This document shows positions 46,639-58,355 of a stretch of DNA of 64,000 nt, piece by piece. The notes below the pieces were generated by a model. It searched no databases, was not told the origin of the DNA, and saw nothing but the letters and a program-made list of their open reading frames with translations. Source of the stretch: Monomorium pharaonis (taxonomy: Eukaryota; Arthropoda; Insecta; Hymenoptera; Formicidae). Both the position numbers and the translations under genes were made by a program. Positions within the stretch are counted from its first letter, which is position 1. Each line of letters begins with the position of its first letter. Location: contig NC_050470.1 in the NCBI RefSeq assembly GCF_013373865.1, forward strand, positions 16,929,244-16,993,243. Direction: 5' to 3'.

Positions 46639-49193
46639 ACTAAAGAAATACATACTTTTCCTTTTCTTCAAAATTACTACAGCACAGACTAAGTTTCCAC
46701 CAAGAGTTTAAATCAGGTAAAATTCGGGTTAAGGTAAGCTTTTTTTTATGGTGGGAATGAGCTGAACCTTGCAGCCATTGTCTGCGACGTCGTCAGCGTC
46801 GATCCGTGGCGTTACGGTGAGCCTGAACAGAATGGAGGGCACTAAGAAAACCCTGCGTTGCGAGAAAGCTGGGCAGCAATCAAGGGGAAGCGAACAACTC
46901 AGCGCGGGCGACGTGGCGTACCCGGACAAGCTGACCATGCCGCTGACGCAGCCACCGTCGGTGGCGACGGCGCGGAATAAGGCTGCTGAACGGAAGGAAG
47001 GATGATAGTGAAATCCATCGAACATTCTTACGGCCGGAGTGAATAAGCTAGGGCAACTACTATCGGACCAGCATACAACGGAACAACCGTTTATCATAAT
47101 TAAGCATTAGCAAGACTGTTGATAAAAGAAAGTAACCTACGAGTTATAATAAGTTTATGTTTCGTTTACCAAAGAGTAATGTAAATCATCATTATTTGTT
47201 TAAGTTTATGAGAATAGACCAACGTCCGTCCGCACAATATAATATTATGTTAATAAAGGAATATATAAATGTAATCACGTTAACCTTAAGTATTTTTTAA
47301 TTCATAAAAGAAATTATTATTAAATCATTGCCTAATCGCGATACTAAAGTAAAGCGGGGCAGATATGTTATTTTGTTCATTAATATTGTTCGTTTAAAAC
47401 ATTGTAAGACGTGACGAGAAACGCGACTAAAATAATAGATAGGTCGAATACGCGAAAAGAATGGCACTACAAATGAATAAAGCCGAAACACGCGAAAGAG
47501 ACAGCATTCGATCTGACCGCGCGCGCGTGTGCATGATTTAGTAAGTAAGAAAAGATATATGTTAACTTATAAATATATGTGACAATGTATAACCTCGAAT
47601 ATATGTATTCATAACCTAAAACATTATAACCATGTTAGCAAATAAGTTTTGTGTTTTGCAGATCCCACTGGGAAACGTATTAACTTGTGAACAAGCGACA
47701 GAGAGAGAAAACCACGTATCAAACATGTTTCATACGCCAGGGATACGCCTAGTATCTACACAACAAGTGTAGGTAGAGATTCCAGACAGCGTGACTGTTC
47801 TGGTTAGAATGCATCTTCAGAGCGTAACATTTATAATAACAATACACATCGCGGAAAGGCGCGAGAACGTCGTGGTGATAGACTGCGACATTTATGAATT
47901 CAGCTGGCCGCCATAAGCGAGCCTAGCCAATGGAAAACCAGCTTGCGGCTTTGGATTGGTCGAGTGGCATTAAGCCGCTAACGAATCCGCCAATGGCGAG
48001 AACAAACTAATAACCTTTCTCCCTGGAGCTCAATTCTGTACCGCCTACCGACAAGTATCGGTGTCGTTGCGCAGATATTTTATATAGCAAAAAACCTGCG
48101 CAACGACACCAATAGTTGTCGATATGCGGTACTGATGCAGTACAGAATTGGAGCCCTAGCTTGTCGTACGTGCAGCGAACGATGCGTAACGCTGCCAGTA
48201 TATAATATAAGAGTGAATGATCACACGACGCCGCCCGCGAAAACAACGCACGCGTTATTAAAGCGAGCGAAAGCGTTGGCGTCGTCTGACGAGCGCATGC
48301 GTGAATGACATGTAAGGAAGCATAGCAGCTCGACATCTCTTGATTGGCGGAAACAAGCGACACGCCCCAAACGGCCAATCAGGCGATGCCGAGTAGAGGG
48401 AAAATCAAGAACATGCATGAACAAGCAACGATTCTCAAGGAGTCCCCTCCGTGCTAGCAAGCGATACGGACGTATCGAGATCTCCCGCCGACGCTTCTAG
48501 AAGGTTCTATGAATCTTTCGCGTGGTGAATAACGGTACCATTTACTAGTGCCATTTTCGTGTAACGAAATCGAAGAGGGTATCACTCCTGCGTTATCGTT
48601 ACGACGCGATAAAACATCGTACAAAATCCATTCGGCGTTTATGCAAGAAATACGTCGAATATGCAACAACTACGCAATTGATGTTCGTTGCGAGGAAAGC
48701 ATCCGGGCGCGGATCTATGTGTGTGTAAAAGCAAATAAAGACTGTGCATGTGTAGACAAGGTAACTATTAAGTAATTTACTTACCCAACGCCGTGGTGCG
48801 GCGTCATACCTACCTACTGCTGACCACTGAGCCGGACGTGCGACCTGGACGTCTCCTGCAGGAACCCAGTCTGAAACAACGCAAGGGCGTATCTTGGGGA
48901 GCCTGAAATACATTAAAGATTGTCTACAGCGCGGGCCAAGCACTGTAAACAACATCCTTGGCAGTTGAAGCTCAAACTGGCCTGGCGACCGTGAATCACT
49001 TGTTATCGTGTAATCCTAAGAAATCTGGGATTTTATCAAAATATCTAGCTTGTACGGTCACAACCTTACCCTAAAAATTTTTAGGGTTTAGTTAAAGTAG
49101 GGTTCAGCTCGTTTCCACGGTAAAAAAAAAGCTTACCACAACTCGACTTTGACTCGATTTGAACCCTCGGTAAAAACTTATATAGTCACAGAC
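46639..49193. other. Mostly non-coding region
   Basis: GC content is higher at 46740-47040, 47870-48000 and 48170-48960, but no frame shows a family pattern. The start may include the 3' flank of EnSpm-like copy 2. A small MITE lies at 48025-48156 and a short dyad ACCCTAAAAATTTTTAGGGT at 49069-49088. Confidence 0.35.
48025..48156. mobile_element. Small palindromic MITE
   Basis: GGAGCTCAATTCTGTACCGC and GTACAGAATTGGAGCC are its ends. The inner words GGTGTCGTTGCGCAG and CTGCGCAACGACACC pair perfectly. No target duplication is clear. Confidence 0.7.
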
Positions 49194-49440
49194 AGCACAA
49201 TATTTGTGATAAATACCCATACAGCACACGTAGATGCTAAGAATGTTCGAAGGATATTGCAGCAGTACATTGCGTCAATTTTGAGAACATTCGAGATACG
49301 TACTACTATTTTCTGAGAACATACTGAGTACATTCCTATTTCCGCCTTTTTCTGCTTCGTAGTATATACTGAGAATATTTTGCAGTAAATATCAAGAATA
49401 TCACTAGTATCAACGTAGAACCAATGTTCTGTAATAAGGG
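49194..49440. mobile_element. Fragment of the CAGACAGCAC repeat family
   Basis: CAGACAGCACAATATTTG and GCACACGTAGATGCTAAGA precede ATTCTGAGAACATACTGAG-type words like those at 770-1000. It abuts the 5'-truncated R1-type LINE. Confidence 0.45.
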
Positions 49441-49448
49441 CTAAAAAG

Positions 49449-50517
49449 GAGAGCTGGAGGAGGTTTTGCGAGTCGGTGGAGGGGATACCCGAAGGTGTTA
49501 GTCTCGGCAGGATCTTGGCCAGAGATCGGAACGCGGCTCTGGAGGTCATTCGGCTCGATGATGATACGATGGCGTCTGGAGAGCGATGCCTAAACCACCT
49601 GCTGGAGTCGAACTTTCCGGGCTTCCGCGGAGGCCTGGAGGAAGACGTCCACCGGGAGATCTCGAACCCATTTTTTTCTCGTACCCACATAGGGTACGAG
49701 GAAAAGATTGGTCTCTTGCGGCGGAAATCGTTGGGCCTGACAAGGTCAAATGGGCCGTAAGGGGTTTCAAGCCCTTCAAGTCGGCTGGGCCGGACCGGGT
49801 CTTTCCGGCCTTTCTCCAAGAAGGACTGGAGCAGATCACCGGGCCGCTCACGCGGCCGCTGAGGGCTTGCTTGGCACTGGGCTATACACCTAGGGCTTGG
49901 AGGCAGGCGAGTGTTGTGTTCATCTCCAAACGGGCTACAGTTCCGCCAAAGATTTTCGTCCAATTAGCCTGACATCTTTTCTTCTCAAGACGTTGGAAAG
50001 GCTGGCGGATGTCTACATACGCGACGTGGTTCTACTGCAACACCCGTTGTATGTGAATCAGCACGCATATCGTACGAGATATTCTACAGAATCGGCGCTT
50101 CACTCCGCTGTATCGTTTATCGAGGAGCAATTGGAGAGGAAAGACTACGTAGTTGGCACCTTTCTAGACATAGAAGGGGCTTTCAACAACACACCGCACG
50201 AGGTGGTATGTGAGGAAGCTACTCGCAGGGGCGTGCCGGAAAGGATCGTGGACTGGAACAGAGGCATGCTCGGGCGGCAAGAAACGGCCTCATTGTGAAC
50301 AGTAAAGGTCTGTGGATGGGTGCAGAAAGGCAACCCGCAGGGGGTAATCCTCTCTCCACTCTTGTTGTATCTGGTAGTGGACAGACTGCTCAGGACGCTA
50401 AACGAAAGGAGCTTCTTTACATTGAGATATGTAGATGATCTGGCTATCCTGATACGAGGCCCCTTTCTGGAGACTCTCCTGGAGCTCACGCAGAGGGCCT
50501 TGGAGGTGGTTGAGGAG
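49449..50517 (+). pseudogene. R1-type LINE ORF2, reverse transcriptase part
   Basis: The frame begins SWRRFCESVEGIPEG, a segment that normally follows the endonuclease, so the element is 5'-truncated. Then come GPDKVKWAVRGFKPFKSAGPDRVFP, PLTRPLRACLALGYTPRAW, DFRPISLTSFLLKTLERL, HAYRTRYSTESALH, GTFLDIEGAFNNT with the first catalytic Asp, KGNPQGVILSPLL and LRYVDDLAIL (about 50428) with the Asp pair. Frame changes lie near 49690, 49930 and 50290. The pattern is R1/TRAS-like. The frame is cut after VVEE by an array element and resumes at 51791. Confidence 0.8.
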
Positions 50518-51790
50518 AGGTGGCACTCACTTGGACACGGTTCAAATAGACACAGTGCATTTGGACACGGTGCTTTTGGACACGATATCATGCGCACGGT
50601 TCAAATGACCACGGTGCATTTGCACACTGTGCATTTGGACACAAAAGAAATTTTATTAAAAATGTACACCAGTTATATGCACACGTAAAATTTGACCACC
50701 GGATATTTGCACACGAAAAAATGCCCACTGTTCACTTGGACACGTAAAAGTTGCACACCATTCATTTGCACACCGCTCACTTGCACACCGTTCACTTGCC
50801 CATCACTCATTTGCACTCCAAGAAATGCGCACCGATAATTTGCACACGGAAAGATGTGGAGTGATTATTTGCACACGGAAAGATACGCACCGATTATTTG
50901 CACACGGAAAGATGCGCACTGATCATTTGCACACGGAAAGATGATCACTGATCATTTGCACACGGAAAGATGCACACCGATCATTTGCACACCGTTCATT
51001 TGAACCGCTTTTGGACACCGTTCAATTGCACACCACTTAAGTCGTAAACCCATGTGGTGCAGTGAATTTACACACACACACACACACACACGGGGGGGGG
51101 AGTGCAAGGGTAGCCTTCGGGCCCCCCCTCCCGCACCCACCCCGTCCAAGTCCCATCCAATATTTAATATGCGATTGATTGAACAGTGTGTAATTGAACA
51201 GTGTGTACAACACAACGGTGTGCAACTTTCCGTGTGCAAATGATCACTGCGCATCTTTTCGTATGCAAATGATCAGTGTGCATCTTTCCGTGTGCAAATG
51301 ATCAGTGCGCATCTTTCCGTGTGCAAATGATCACTGCGCATCTTTTCGTATGCAAATGATCAGTGTGCATCTTTCCGTGTGCAAATGATCAATGCGCATC
51401 TTTCTGTGTGCAAATGATCAGTGCGCATCTTTCCGTGTGCAAATGATCAGTGCGCATTTTTCCGTGTGCAAATGGTCAGTGCGTATCTTTCCGTGTGCAA
51501 ATGGTCAGTGCGTATCTTTCCGTGTGCAAATGATCGGTGCGCATTTCTTGGTGCGCAAATGAGTGATGGACAAGTGAGCGGTGTGCAAAAGAATGATGTG
51601 CAACTTTTATGTGTCCAAGTGAACGGTGGGCATTTTTTCGTGTGCAAATATCGGTGGTCAAATTTTACTTGTGCATATAACTGGTGTACATTTTTAATAA
51701 AATTTCTTTGGTGTCCAAATGCACAGTGTGCAAATACACCGTGTGCAAATGCACCGTGGCCATTTGAACCGTGTGCAAGTGCACCGCTCC
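50518..51790. mobile_element. Palindromic array element C, 9-bp target duplication
   Basis: The direct repeat GTTGAGGAG flanks it (50509-50517 and 51791-51799). The right end, ACCGCTCCC, resembles the end of element B (ACGCTCC). The arms consist of the short words TTGGACAC, TTGCACAC and TGCGCAC separated by variable linkers (GGTTCAAA, CGTTCA, GGAAAGA, CGATCA). In the right arm they form about ten 29-bp tandem units (51240-51540). The core (51050-51165) has CCCATGTGGTGCAG, (CA)n, a G run, GTGCAAGG and CTTCGGGCCCCCC. No protein is encoded. Confidence 0.75.
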
Positions 51791-52715
51791 CGTTGAGGAG
51801 TGGTGCGGCGAGACCGGTTTGTCAGTGAATCCATTGAAAATCGAGCTCGTGATCTTCACTTGCAAGTACAAGGCAGGCCCAGTGGAGGGGCCGGTCCTTG
51901 GGGGAACGAGATTAGTTCCAACCGGGTCGACTAAATATCTGGGAGTGATCCTAGATAGGAAGCTGACATGGAAAGAACATCTCGAGAACCGTTGTAAGAG
52001 TGTGTGCTCTTACTTCTAGATATGCAGAAGAACATTCGGGCAGACTTGGGGTCTTAAATTGAAAATGGTCTACTGGATCTACACAGCGATACTCAGACCT
52101 AGGCTGCTTTACGCGTCTGTCGTATGGTGGCCAAGGGTGCTGAGAAAAACCGCTAAGTCAACACTGGAACACGTCAGAGTTCTGGTTATAAGAGATGCTC
52201 TGAGAGCCATGCGGACCACGCCGGTGGTGGCGATGGGGATGCTGCTTGGCGTCGAGCCTCTCGATCGGGTGGTATTGGCGGTTGCGGTGACGGCAGCCTA
52301 CCGCTTAAGGTGCGAATTAAGATGAAAGACAGAAGCCTTCCACACGAAATTTTCTGAAGGAATCCTATCGGGCATCATTTTTGCAATGGGACAGGATAAG
52401 AGGCCGGTGATTCATACCTTCGAAAGAAGGTACAGGATAAGTTTTCCCGGGCGCTGGGAGTGGAACGGCTCTAAGGGACCGATCCCTCGGAACGGGGACG
52501 TCTGGTTCGGGCTCTGGAGCTGGTTTTTACTGTCAGCGCGACCGGGCAGGAATAGTCGTTCCGCTTGGCGAACACGCTACGGTTTTCCAGGCGGAAGTGT
52601 TAGCCATCATGAAATGTGCTCAGAACCTATTAGAGTTTGATAGGGTGAGAAGGCGCTTCCGAATTTGCTCGAACAGTCAGGCGGCGCTTAAGGCGCTTGA
52701 GGGTCCAAGAATTAA
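51791..52715 (+). pseudogene. R1-type LINE ORF2, thumb to RNase H, first half
   Basis: The frame resumes with WCGETGLSVNPLKIELVIFT, then STKYLGVILDRKLTWKEHL, a TAG at 52017, LKMVYWIYTAILRPRLLYASVVWW and AMRTTPVVAMGMLLG. This part of R1-clade proteins lies between the reverse transcriptase and RNase H. The RNase H domain follows with several frame changes: QAEVLAIMKCAQNLLEF (52588) holds its catalytic Glu, but the FTDGS motif is damaged (Asp not readable). The frame is cut at 52724 by an hAT-like element. Confidence 0.75.
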
Positions 52716-52723
52716 CTTGCGAC

Positions 52724-53946
52724 CAGGGTAATAAAAATGCAAATTAAGAAATAATGTATTACTTATTATTTTTTTAATAAATAATTATTTTTTTACTCAT
52801 TAATTATTAAAAAAGTAATGCGTAATAAAAAAAATCGCATTACTTATTTTAAAAGTAATGCGTAATGAAAAAAATCGCATTACTTATTAAAAAAGTAATG
52901 CGTAATAAAAAAAATCACATTACTTATTAAAAAAGTAATGCGTAATGAAAAAAATTGTATTACTTATTAAAAAAGTAATGTGTAATGAAAAAAATCGCAT
53001 TATTTATTAAAAAAGTAATGCGTAATAAAAAAAATCGTATTACTTATTAAAAAAGTAATGCGTAATGAAAAAAATCGCATTACTTATTAAAAAAGTAATG
53101 CGTAATTTAAAAAATCGCATTACTTATTAAAAAAGTAATGCGTAATGAAAAAAATCGTATTACTTATTAAAAAAGTAATGTATAATGAAAAAAATCGCAT
53201 TATTTATTAAAAAAGTAATGCGTAATGAAAAAAATTGCATTACTTATTTCAAAAATATGCGTAATGAAAAAAATCGCATTAATTATTTTAAAAGTAATGC
53301 GTAATGAACAAAAATCGCATTAATTATTAAGAAAGTAATACTTAATTAAGAATCTTCGCATTAATTATTAAAAAAATATTTTTTAATGAAACCGTAATGC
53401 ATTACAAAAAGTAATGCAAATGCTAAATATAGAACCCTGTCAATTCGTGACCACATAATTTGAATTTTATGTTACATTTTATTTTTGATTCGATTTAAGT
53501 CAAGTGCACGCTCATCATTTTATATTGAATAAATGTGTAAAAAATATCGGAAAATGTTGTTACGGTTAGCATCATTATTAATTATTATTCCATCTAATTG
53601 AACTCGGGCTGCAAAATATTTTAATACCGAATTAATTATTTAAAAAATAATGCATAACAGGAACAATCGCATTAATTATTTCAAAAGTAATGCGTAATGA
53701 AAAAAATCGCATTACTTATTTTAAAAGTAATGCATAATGAAAAGAATCGCATTAATTTATTAAAAAAGTAATGCGTAATGAAAAAAATCGCATTATTTAT
53801 TTCAAAAGTAATGCGTAATTTAAAAAATCGCATGATTTATTAAAAAAGTAATGCGTAATTAAGGATCTTCGCATTAGTTATTAAACAAATATTTTTTAAT
53901 GAAACCGTAATGCATTACAAAAAGTAATGCATTATTTGGAACTCTA
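52724..53946. mobile_element. hAT-like element filled with a 40-bp tandem array
   Basis: It starts CAGGGTAATAAAAATGC and ends ATTTGGAACTCTA, a degraded inverted match. It is flanked by CTTGCGAC (52716-52723) and CTCGCGAC (53947-53954), 7 of 8 identical. A second, better hAT-like end (TATAGAACCCTG, to about 53448) lies inside. Most of the element is tandem units of 40 bp. No transposase is present. Confidence 0.65.
52780..53905. repeat. 40-bp tandem array with internal dyad
   Basis: The unit reads about AAAGTAATGCGTAATGAAA then AAATCGCATTACTTATTAA. It is repeated some 15 times at 52800-53390 and about 6 times more at 53640-53890, with an unrelated 230-bp stretch between. GTAATGCG and CGCATTAC within each unit form a short hairpin. 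Confidence 0.9.
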
Positions 53947-54488
53947 CTCGCGACTAGTCTGGGATTGCAAGTACGTACTGGATGAGTTGGCGAAGAATAA
54001 TGATGTTGGTCTAGTATGGGTCCCCGGGCACTTGGGGATCGAGGGCAACGAAATGGCAGACCTGCTTGCTAAGGAGGCGGCCGAAACAAGGCTGTTAGGA
54101 CCTGAGCCGGCTGTTGGGATCTCCTTTTGTCTGGGCAGGGAAGGATCAGGAGCTGGCTCCGGGACCAGCATCTTGAATACTGGAGGAATGAAACAGAGGG
54201 CAAATGCAGACAGGCTAGGGACCTGCTGCGGGAATACCCCAGCAAGGACCTGACCAGGAGCATAGCGACCTTAACTACCACCTGCATAATTTGGGTCGTA
54301 GCGATACGCCCGACTGCAAGTTGTGTGGTGAAGAGGAGGAAACTAGCCTCCACATTCTTGGGGATTGCCTAGCATTGGTTGGACCAAGAACACGCCTGCT
54401 GGGGTCAGGTTTTCTGGAACCAAGCCAGGTGAGACAGCAGCCTGTGGGGGATCTGCTCCGTTTCTGGAAAAAAGCGGAGCCCCGCTAG
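53947..54488 (+). pseudogene. R1-type LINE ORF2, RNase H second half and C-terminal zinc finger
   Basis: The frame resumes with VWDCKYVLDELAKNNDVGL and WVPGHLGIEGNEMADLLA, the His- and Asp-bearing end of RNase H. Two frame changes follow. The last frame has DTPDCKLCGEEEETSLHILGDC, the C-x2-C...H-x4-C finger found at the C-terminus of R1-clade proteins. It ends KKAEPR then TAG at 54486. Confidence 0.8.
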
Positions 54489-54564
54489 GGCAGCTGATAA
54501 CGGGGAGGCACAATGGACCCGGTCTGAGTGCCAAAGTAGGCTTTGTAGGAGCCCCCCCCCCGGT

Positions 54565-54785
54565 AACATTATTATTATTGTTATTGTTATTGTTATTGTT
54601 ATTGTTATTGTTATTGTTATTGTTATTGTTATCGTTGTTATCGTTGTTATCGTTGTTATCGTTGTTATCGTTGTTATCGTTGTTATCGTTGTTATCGTTG
54701 TTATCGTTGTTATCGTTGTATCGTTGTTATCGTTGTTATTGTTGTTATTGTTGTTATTGTTATTATTGTTATTATTGTTATTATT
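54565..54785. repeat. Compound (TTATTG)n / (GTTATC)n microsatellite
   Basis: Hexamers and nonamers of TTATTG, GTTATCGTT and GTTATT. The Leu-rich and Asn-rich frames here are artefacts. It follows the 3' end of the R1-type LINE. Confidence 0.95.
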
Positions 54786-55134
54786 ATACAATAAAAGATC
54801 TTATAACAATATTCTCAGTATAATAAGGTATATATATTTATAGTACGGTAATTAAAATAAAGAAATTATTTCGTTATTTTTGGTAACGTTACATTTTTTG
54901 ACGCAAAAAATAAACTTTAAACATTAAAAGATATTTAGATTGCAAAAGTAAATTCGAATGTACGAGAAACAATATACTAATTTAGATATAACACGTCCGT
55001 TCTAATAGTATACGAATAATGATATTATACATAGAAAATATTATAAGAATATTCTCAGTACATTATATACATACGGTACGTATGTTCACAGTATGAGTAC
55101 AGGATATTCTAATGATATCATGTGCTATGTAGGT
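54786..55134 (-). mobile_element. MITE segment, reverse copy of 15.68-16.0 kb
   Basis: It contains one arm of the 15.9-kb hairpin (CTTATAACAATATTCTCAGTA, TTTTTGGTAACGTTACAT) followed by the same unique sequence as 15678-15900 in reverse. It ends GATATCATGTGCTATGTAGG. Confidence 0.65.
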
Positions 55135-56073
55135 ACCCATAAATATTAATTTCTATTTATTTTAAAAAAATATACAAGATATTACATATAAAAATTTTTT
55201 ATACTTTAATAAAAATCTTTATTTAACATATTATTAAAATATTTTATGCAATATGGTAAATAAACAATAAAGATTTGTAGTAATATTTTGTAAATATTTA
55301 CATAAATATTGTAAATTTTATAAATATTTTTATAATATTTACGATATATATTTATGATTTGTTCAATCTAAGATCACAAAAATATTTATGAAATATTTTG
55401 TTTAATATTTGTAAAATATTCAAACAATTATTGTAAATATTTTGTAAATATTTTATAAATATTGTGTGTTTTGTCTGGGACTTAAATCCAAATTACTATA
55501 ATTTTATATTTGCATTATAATTTTACTTATAAGTCTTTATACAGTGTTGTAAAACAACGTGTACAATTTTTTTTATATTAGTTTATTAAAAACATCACAA
55601 ATGTTTTTAATTTATTATACAATATATACTAAACAGATCTTAAACTTATTTATTTAGTTTATTAAAATTTTGGTATTGCTTTTTAGTTATTAAGATCAAC
55701 TTATATAAACAAATATTTGGAAAGAATCATATGACATGAGTAGTATATCATAAGAATGTAAAGAGTGCCTAAGTATTTCTAAAATTAATGTTAAAAATTT
55801 TAGAGTACTGACGAGTGTTATGTATCGTTTCCCGCTAATAGTACTCCGAGTATTAATCTGATAAAGTACTGATACCACTTCAATACTTTGAAGTACTAAT
55901 GAATATTATTACTTCTAATACTGCCAGTACTGTAAGCACTGATAAGCACAGTACTGACCATTCTGCAATATTCATGAGTATTAATATACTAATATTCTCA
56001 GTATTAATTCTAATACTCCCAATACTGATCACTCAGTACTGAGTACTGAGTGCTAGTACTACTCTTTTGCAAG

Positions 56074-56116
<43 letters not shown>

Positions 56117-57100
56117 TTCTATAATTAAATTAAAATTTTAAGGTGTTTTGTAAAAAAATAATTATACGCTTTTTTTAATAACATTTATTAATGAAATATT
56201 TATTTAAATTTTATCACACTACAAATATTACTGTAATTTTATGTGTACTATTCTTTTCACATGAACATACACTTTTTCATGCTGGTATTTCTTGTCACAT
56301 AGAAACACTTGAACTGAATGCGTTTTAAGGGATGCTTTCAATTTACATGATTTATGTCGACACTTGTGTCGACTCAAGTCGATAATTCTAATGCGGTAAA
56401 TGGAGATTATCAGCAACTTTATTCAACTCTTATTAAAAGCAAAGTCAGTCGAAATTAACTTATGTCACCGATACATTGCGATACAAATCAAAAAGAAGCA
56501 AAAATTATACTAAAAGTTATATTATGTCCAGCCTTATGGGATTTTAAATCTTTTATTCAGTGGGAAGGATATTTCAGGAAGGACAGATAAGGCAAGGAAG
56601 GACGTAACGAGACTTACCATTTCCGAAGCCACGCAAAAGAGAGAGGTGCCTCGGGTCGAACGCACTTTTTGTGACTCGAAAATGTAGGTCAACGTGCCGA
56701 TAGAGCCCGCTATAACCCGTTTGAGGTCGTACGTCCGTAGGTCCAAGTTTCGAGTCAACGAATTGAATCGCTTTAACTCGGGATCGGACCTGATGCAATC
56801 CTTGTTCGGAATGAGAGGAGGTCGTTGAGATTAAATAAACAATGACATTACTTAAAAATTAACAATATTTATTCTAGCATTAAATTTACAAATAGAGCTG
56901 AAGTCCTTATAATTTAAACAATTTTATATATCTTTAACATGGGTTCGGTTTGATTAATACTGTTTTAAATATAAATATATACATGTGTTGATTTTATATT
57001 TAAGTTAAAATTTGATTGGTTAAAATTATTACAAATGTGATTCGGAGGAAGATGGAAAAGATGATTTTTGTCATTTTTGAATTATTCTTATTTCTATTCT
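55135..57100. other. AT-rich region with short repeats
   Basis: AATATTTTGTAAATATT-type words are repeated at 55200-55470. Dyads built on AGTACTGAGTACT lie at 55870-56060, and (TA)n at 56076-56114. A minus-strand open stretch (56800-56618) that ends in a GTAAGT donor is unidentified. Confidence 0.4.
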
Positions 57101-58355
57101 TTATACGAGCTCCTCTATAATAACAGTGGATGGGGAGAAGAAGTTATAGAAGAAGTCTGTAGGAACGGCTAAAGGATTATAATAGTGAGGAGTGAAAACA
57201 AGGATCTGAGGGGGAACGAGTGCGGATACTATGTCGAGTAAAACTTCCGGATCTATGGCTTCTGAGTTAACTGTAAAATCGCGGTAATGTTGAAGTAAGG
57301 GGTCTGTTTTTAACGGAAATTGCTCTAGTATTTCTATTAATGACGTCTGAGTACCGTCATAGTGGTAATAACGCGGCCGGGGTGAAACTCGATCAAATTC
57401 ATCTATTATTTCTAGTGATGGTGCAGGAGAAGGTAGAGATGGAATGTTTTCGGGTTCAAGAGAACTAATCGGGGAGTATGATGGAAAAGCATGAGAGGAG
57501 GGAGAGCGAGCTTGAGATTCGTATATTGGTTCGTGTAAATGAGTATGAACTTGAGATTCGCATATTGGTTCGTGTAAATGAGTATGAACTTGAGATTCAC
57601 ATATTGGTTCGTGTAAATGAGTATGAACTTGAGATTTGCACACGGGAGCTTCAGGTTCGTGTAAATGTGTATGAACTTGAGATTCACACACGGGAGTCTC
57701 AGGTTCGTGTAAATGTGTATGAAGTCGTGGTGAATTTAAATCTAAGAGAAGTTGTGCCTTCCTGGTTCTCCTCCGACGATTCCGTCTTTCGTTTGACCGA
57801 TTGATTTTATAGGTGGATTGATTGACCACTACAATTTAAATTAGAGTTTACGCAACGAGAATTTAGAAGTAGAAGGTTAAATTATTCAGACTTACTACTT
57901 GCTGTTTTCCTAAGAGAAGAAGTGGAGGTTGCGGCAAGCCGGTCGGGTCGTTTGGTTTTGATTGGAGTCAATCAAGGTCGGGTCGTCAGACTCGGAGTTC
58001 CTGATGGTGGATGAGTCACTCGGAACCAGTCTAAGGTTGAGTCAGGGTGGATGGGAGTTGACTCGTCAGTGCCTCCAGTCCCAGAGGTGTTGAAGGTTTT
58101 TCTCACTTTTGGTAGAGTTCATTTAACTGTGCACTAATACCCGAACTCGGCGAGATGCAGACTTAGGCGGACTCGGTCTCCCGGTATAAGGCAAAAGCAA
58201 AAGAGCTGCTCGCGGTCTTTGGGATCGCGATTATATAGGAAATTTTTCGAAGGGAAGGGTTGGGGTGTAGGCGGTCTCATTTTTGGATTGGTAAGCTCTT
58301 CCAAAGCTACCAAATTTGAAGCTTGTCTATTGGAAAATTCGTCTGGGTTACTCAT
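57101..58355 (-). CDS. Unrecognised spliced ORF with 13-residue repeats
   Basis: I do not recognise this protein. The long last exon (57838-57101) starts after TTGTAG, passes a basic patch (NERRNRRRRTRKAQ), then five to six repeats of about 13-16 residues built on SQVHTHLHEP (57510-57720), an acidic Pro-rich stretch, and ends SPSTVIIEEL. A 57-bp intron with a strong GTAAGT donor (57895) precedes it. Further upstream are a short open stretch (57900-58080) and a frame starting ATG at 58355 (MSNPDEFSNRQASNL). Exon joins upstream of 57896 are not resolved. The layout (small exons, Arg-rich patch, acidic Pro-rich tail, TP-x-Y/DF near the end) resembles 4106-4602. Confidence 0.4.
57510..57725 (-). 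repeat. Coding tandem repeat of about 39-48 bp
   Basis: Units contain GTTCGTGTAAATGAGTATG and AACTTGAGATTC, all multiples of three in length, so the reading frame is kept. Confidence 0.85.

Noticed and set aside
50830..51560. Possible CRISPR array (29-bp units)
   Set aside because: The repeats are directly adjacent without unique spacers, lie in a eukaryotic transposon arm and are degenerate.
52780..53905. Possible CRISPR or centromeric satellite
   Set aside because: There are no spacers, and the array is bounded by hAT-like ends and a target duplication inside a LINE gene.
54365..54823. Leu-rich and Asn/Thr-rich frames
   Set aside because: They arise from the TTATTG/GTTATC microsatellite.
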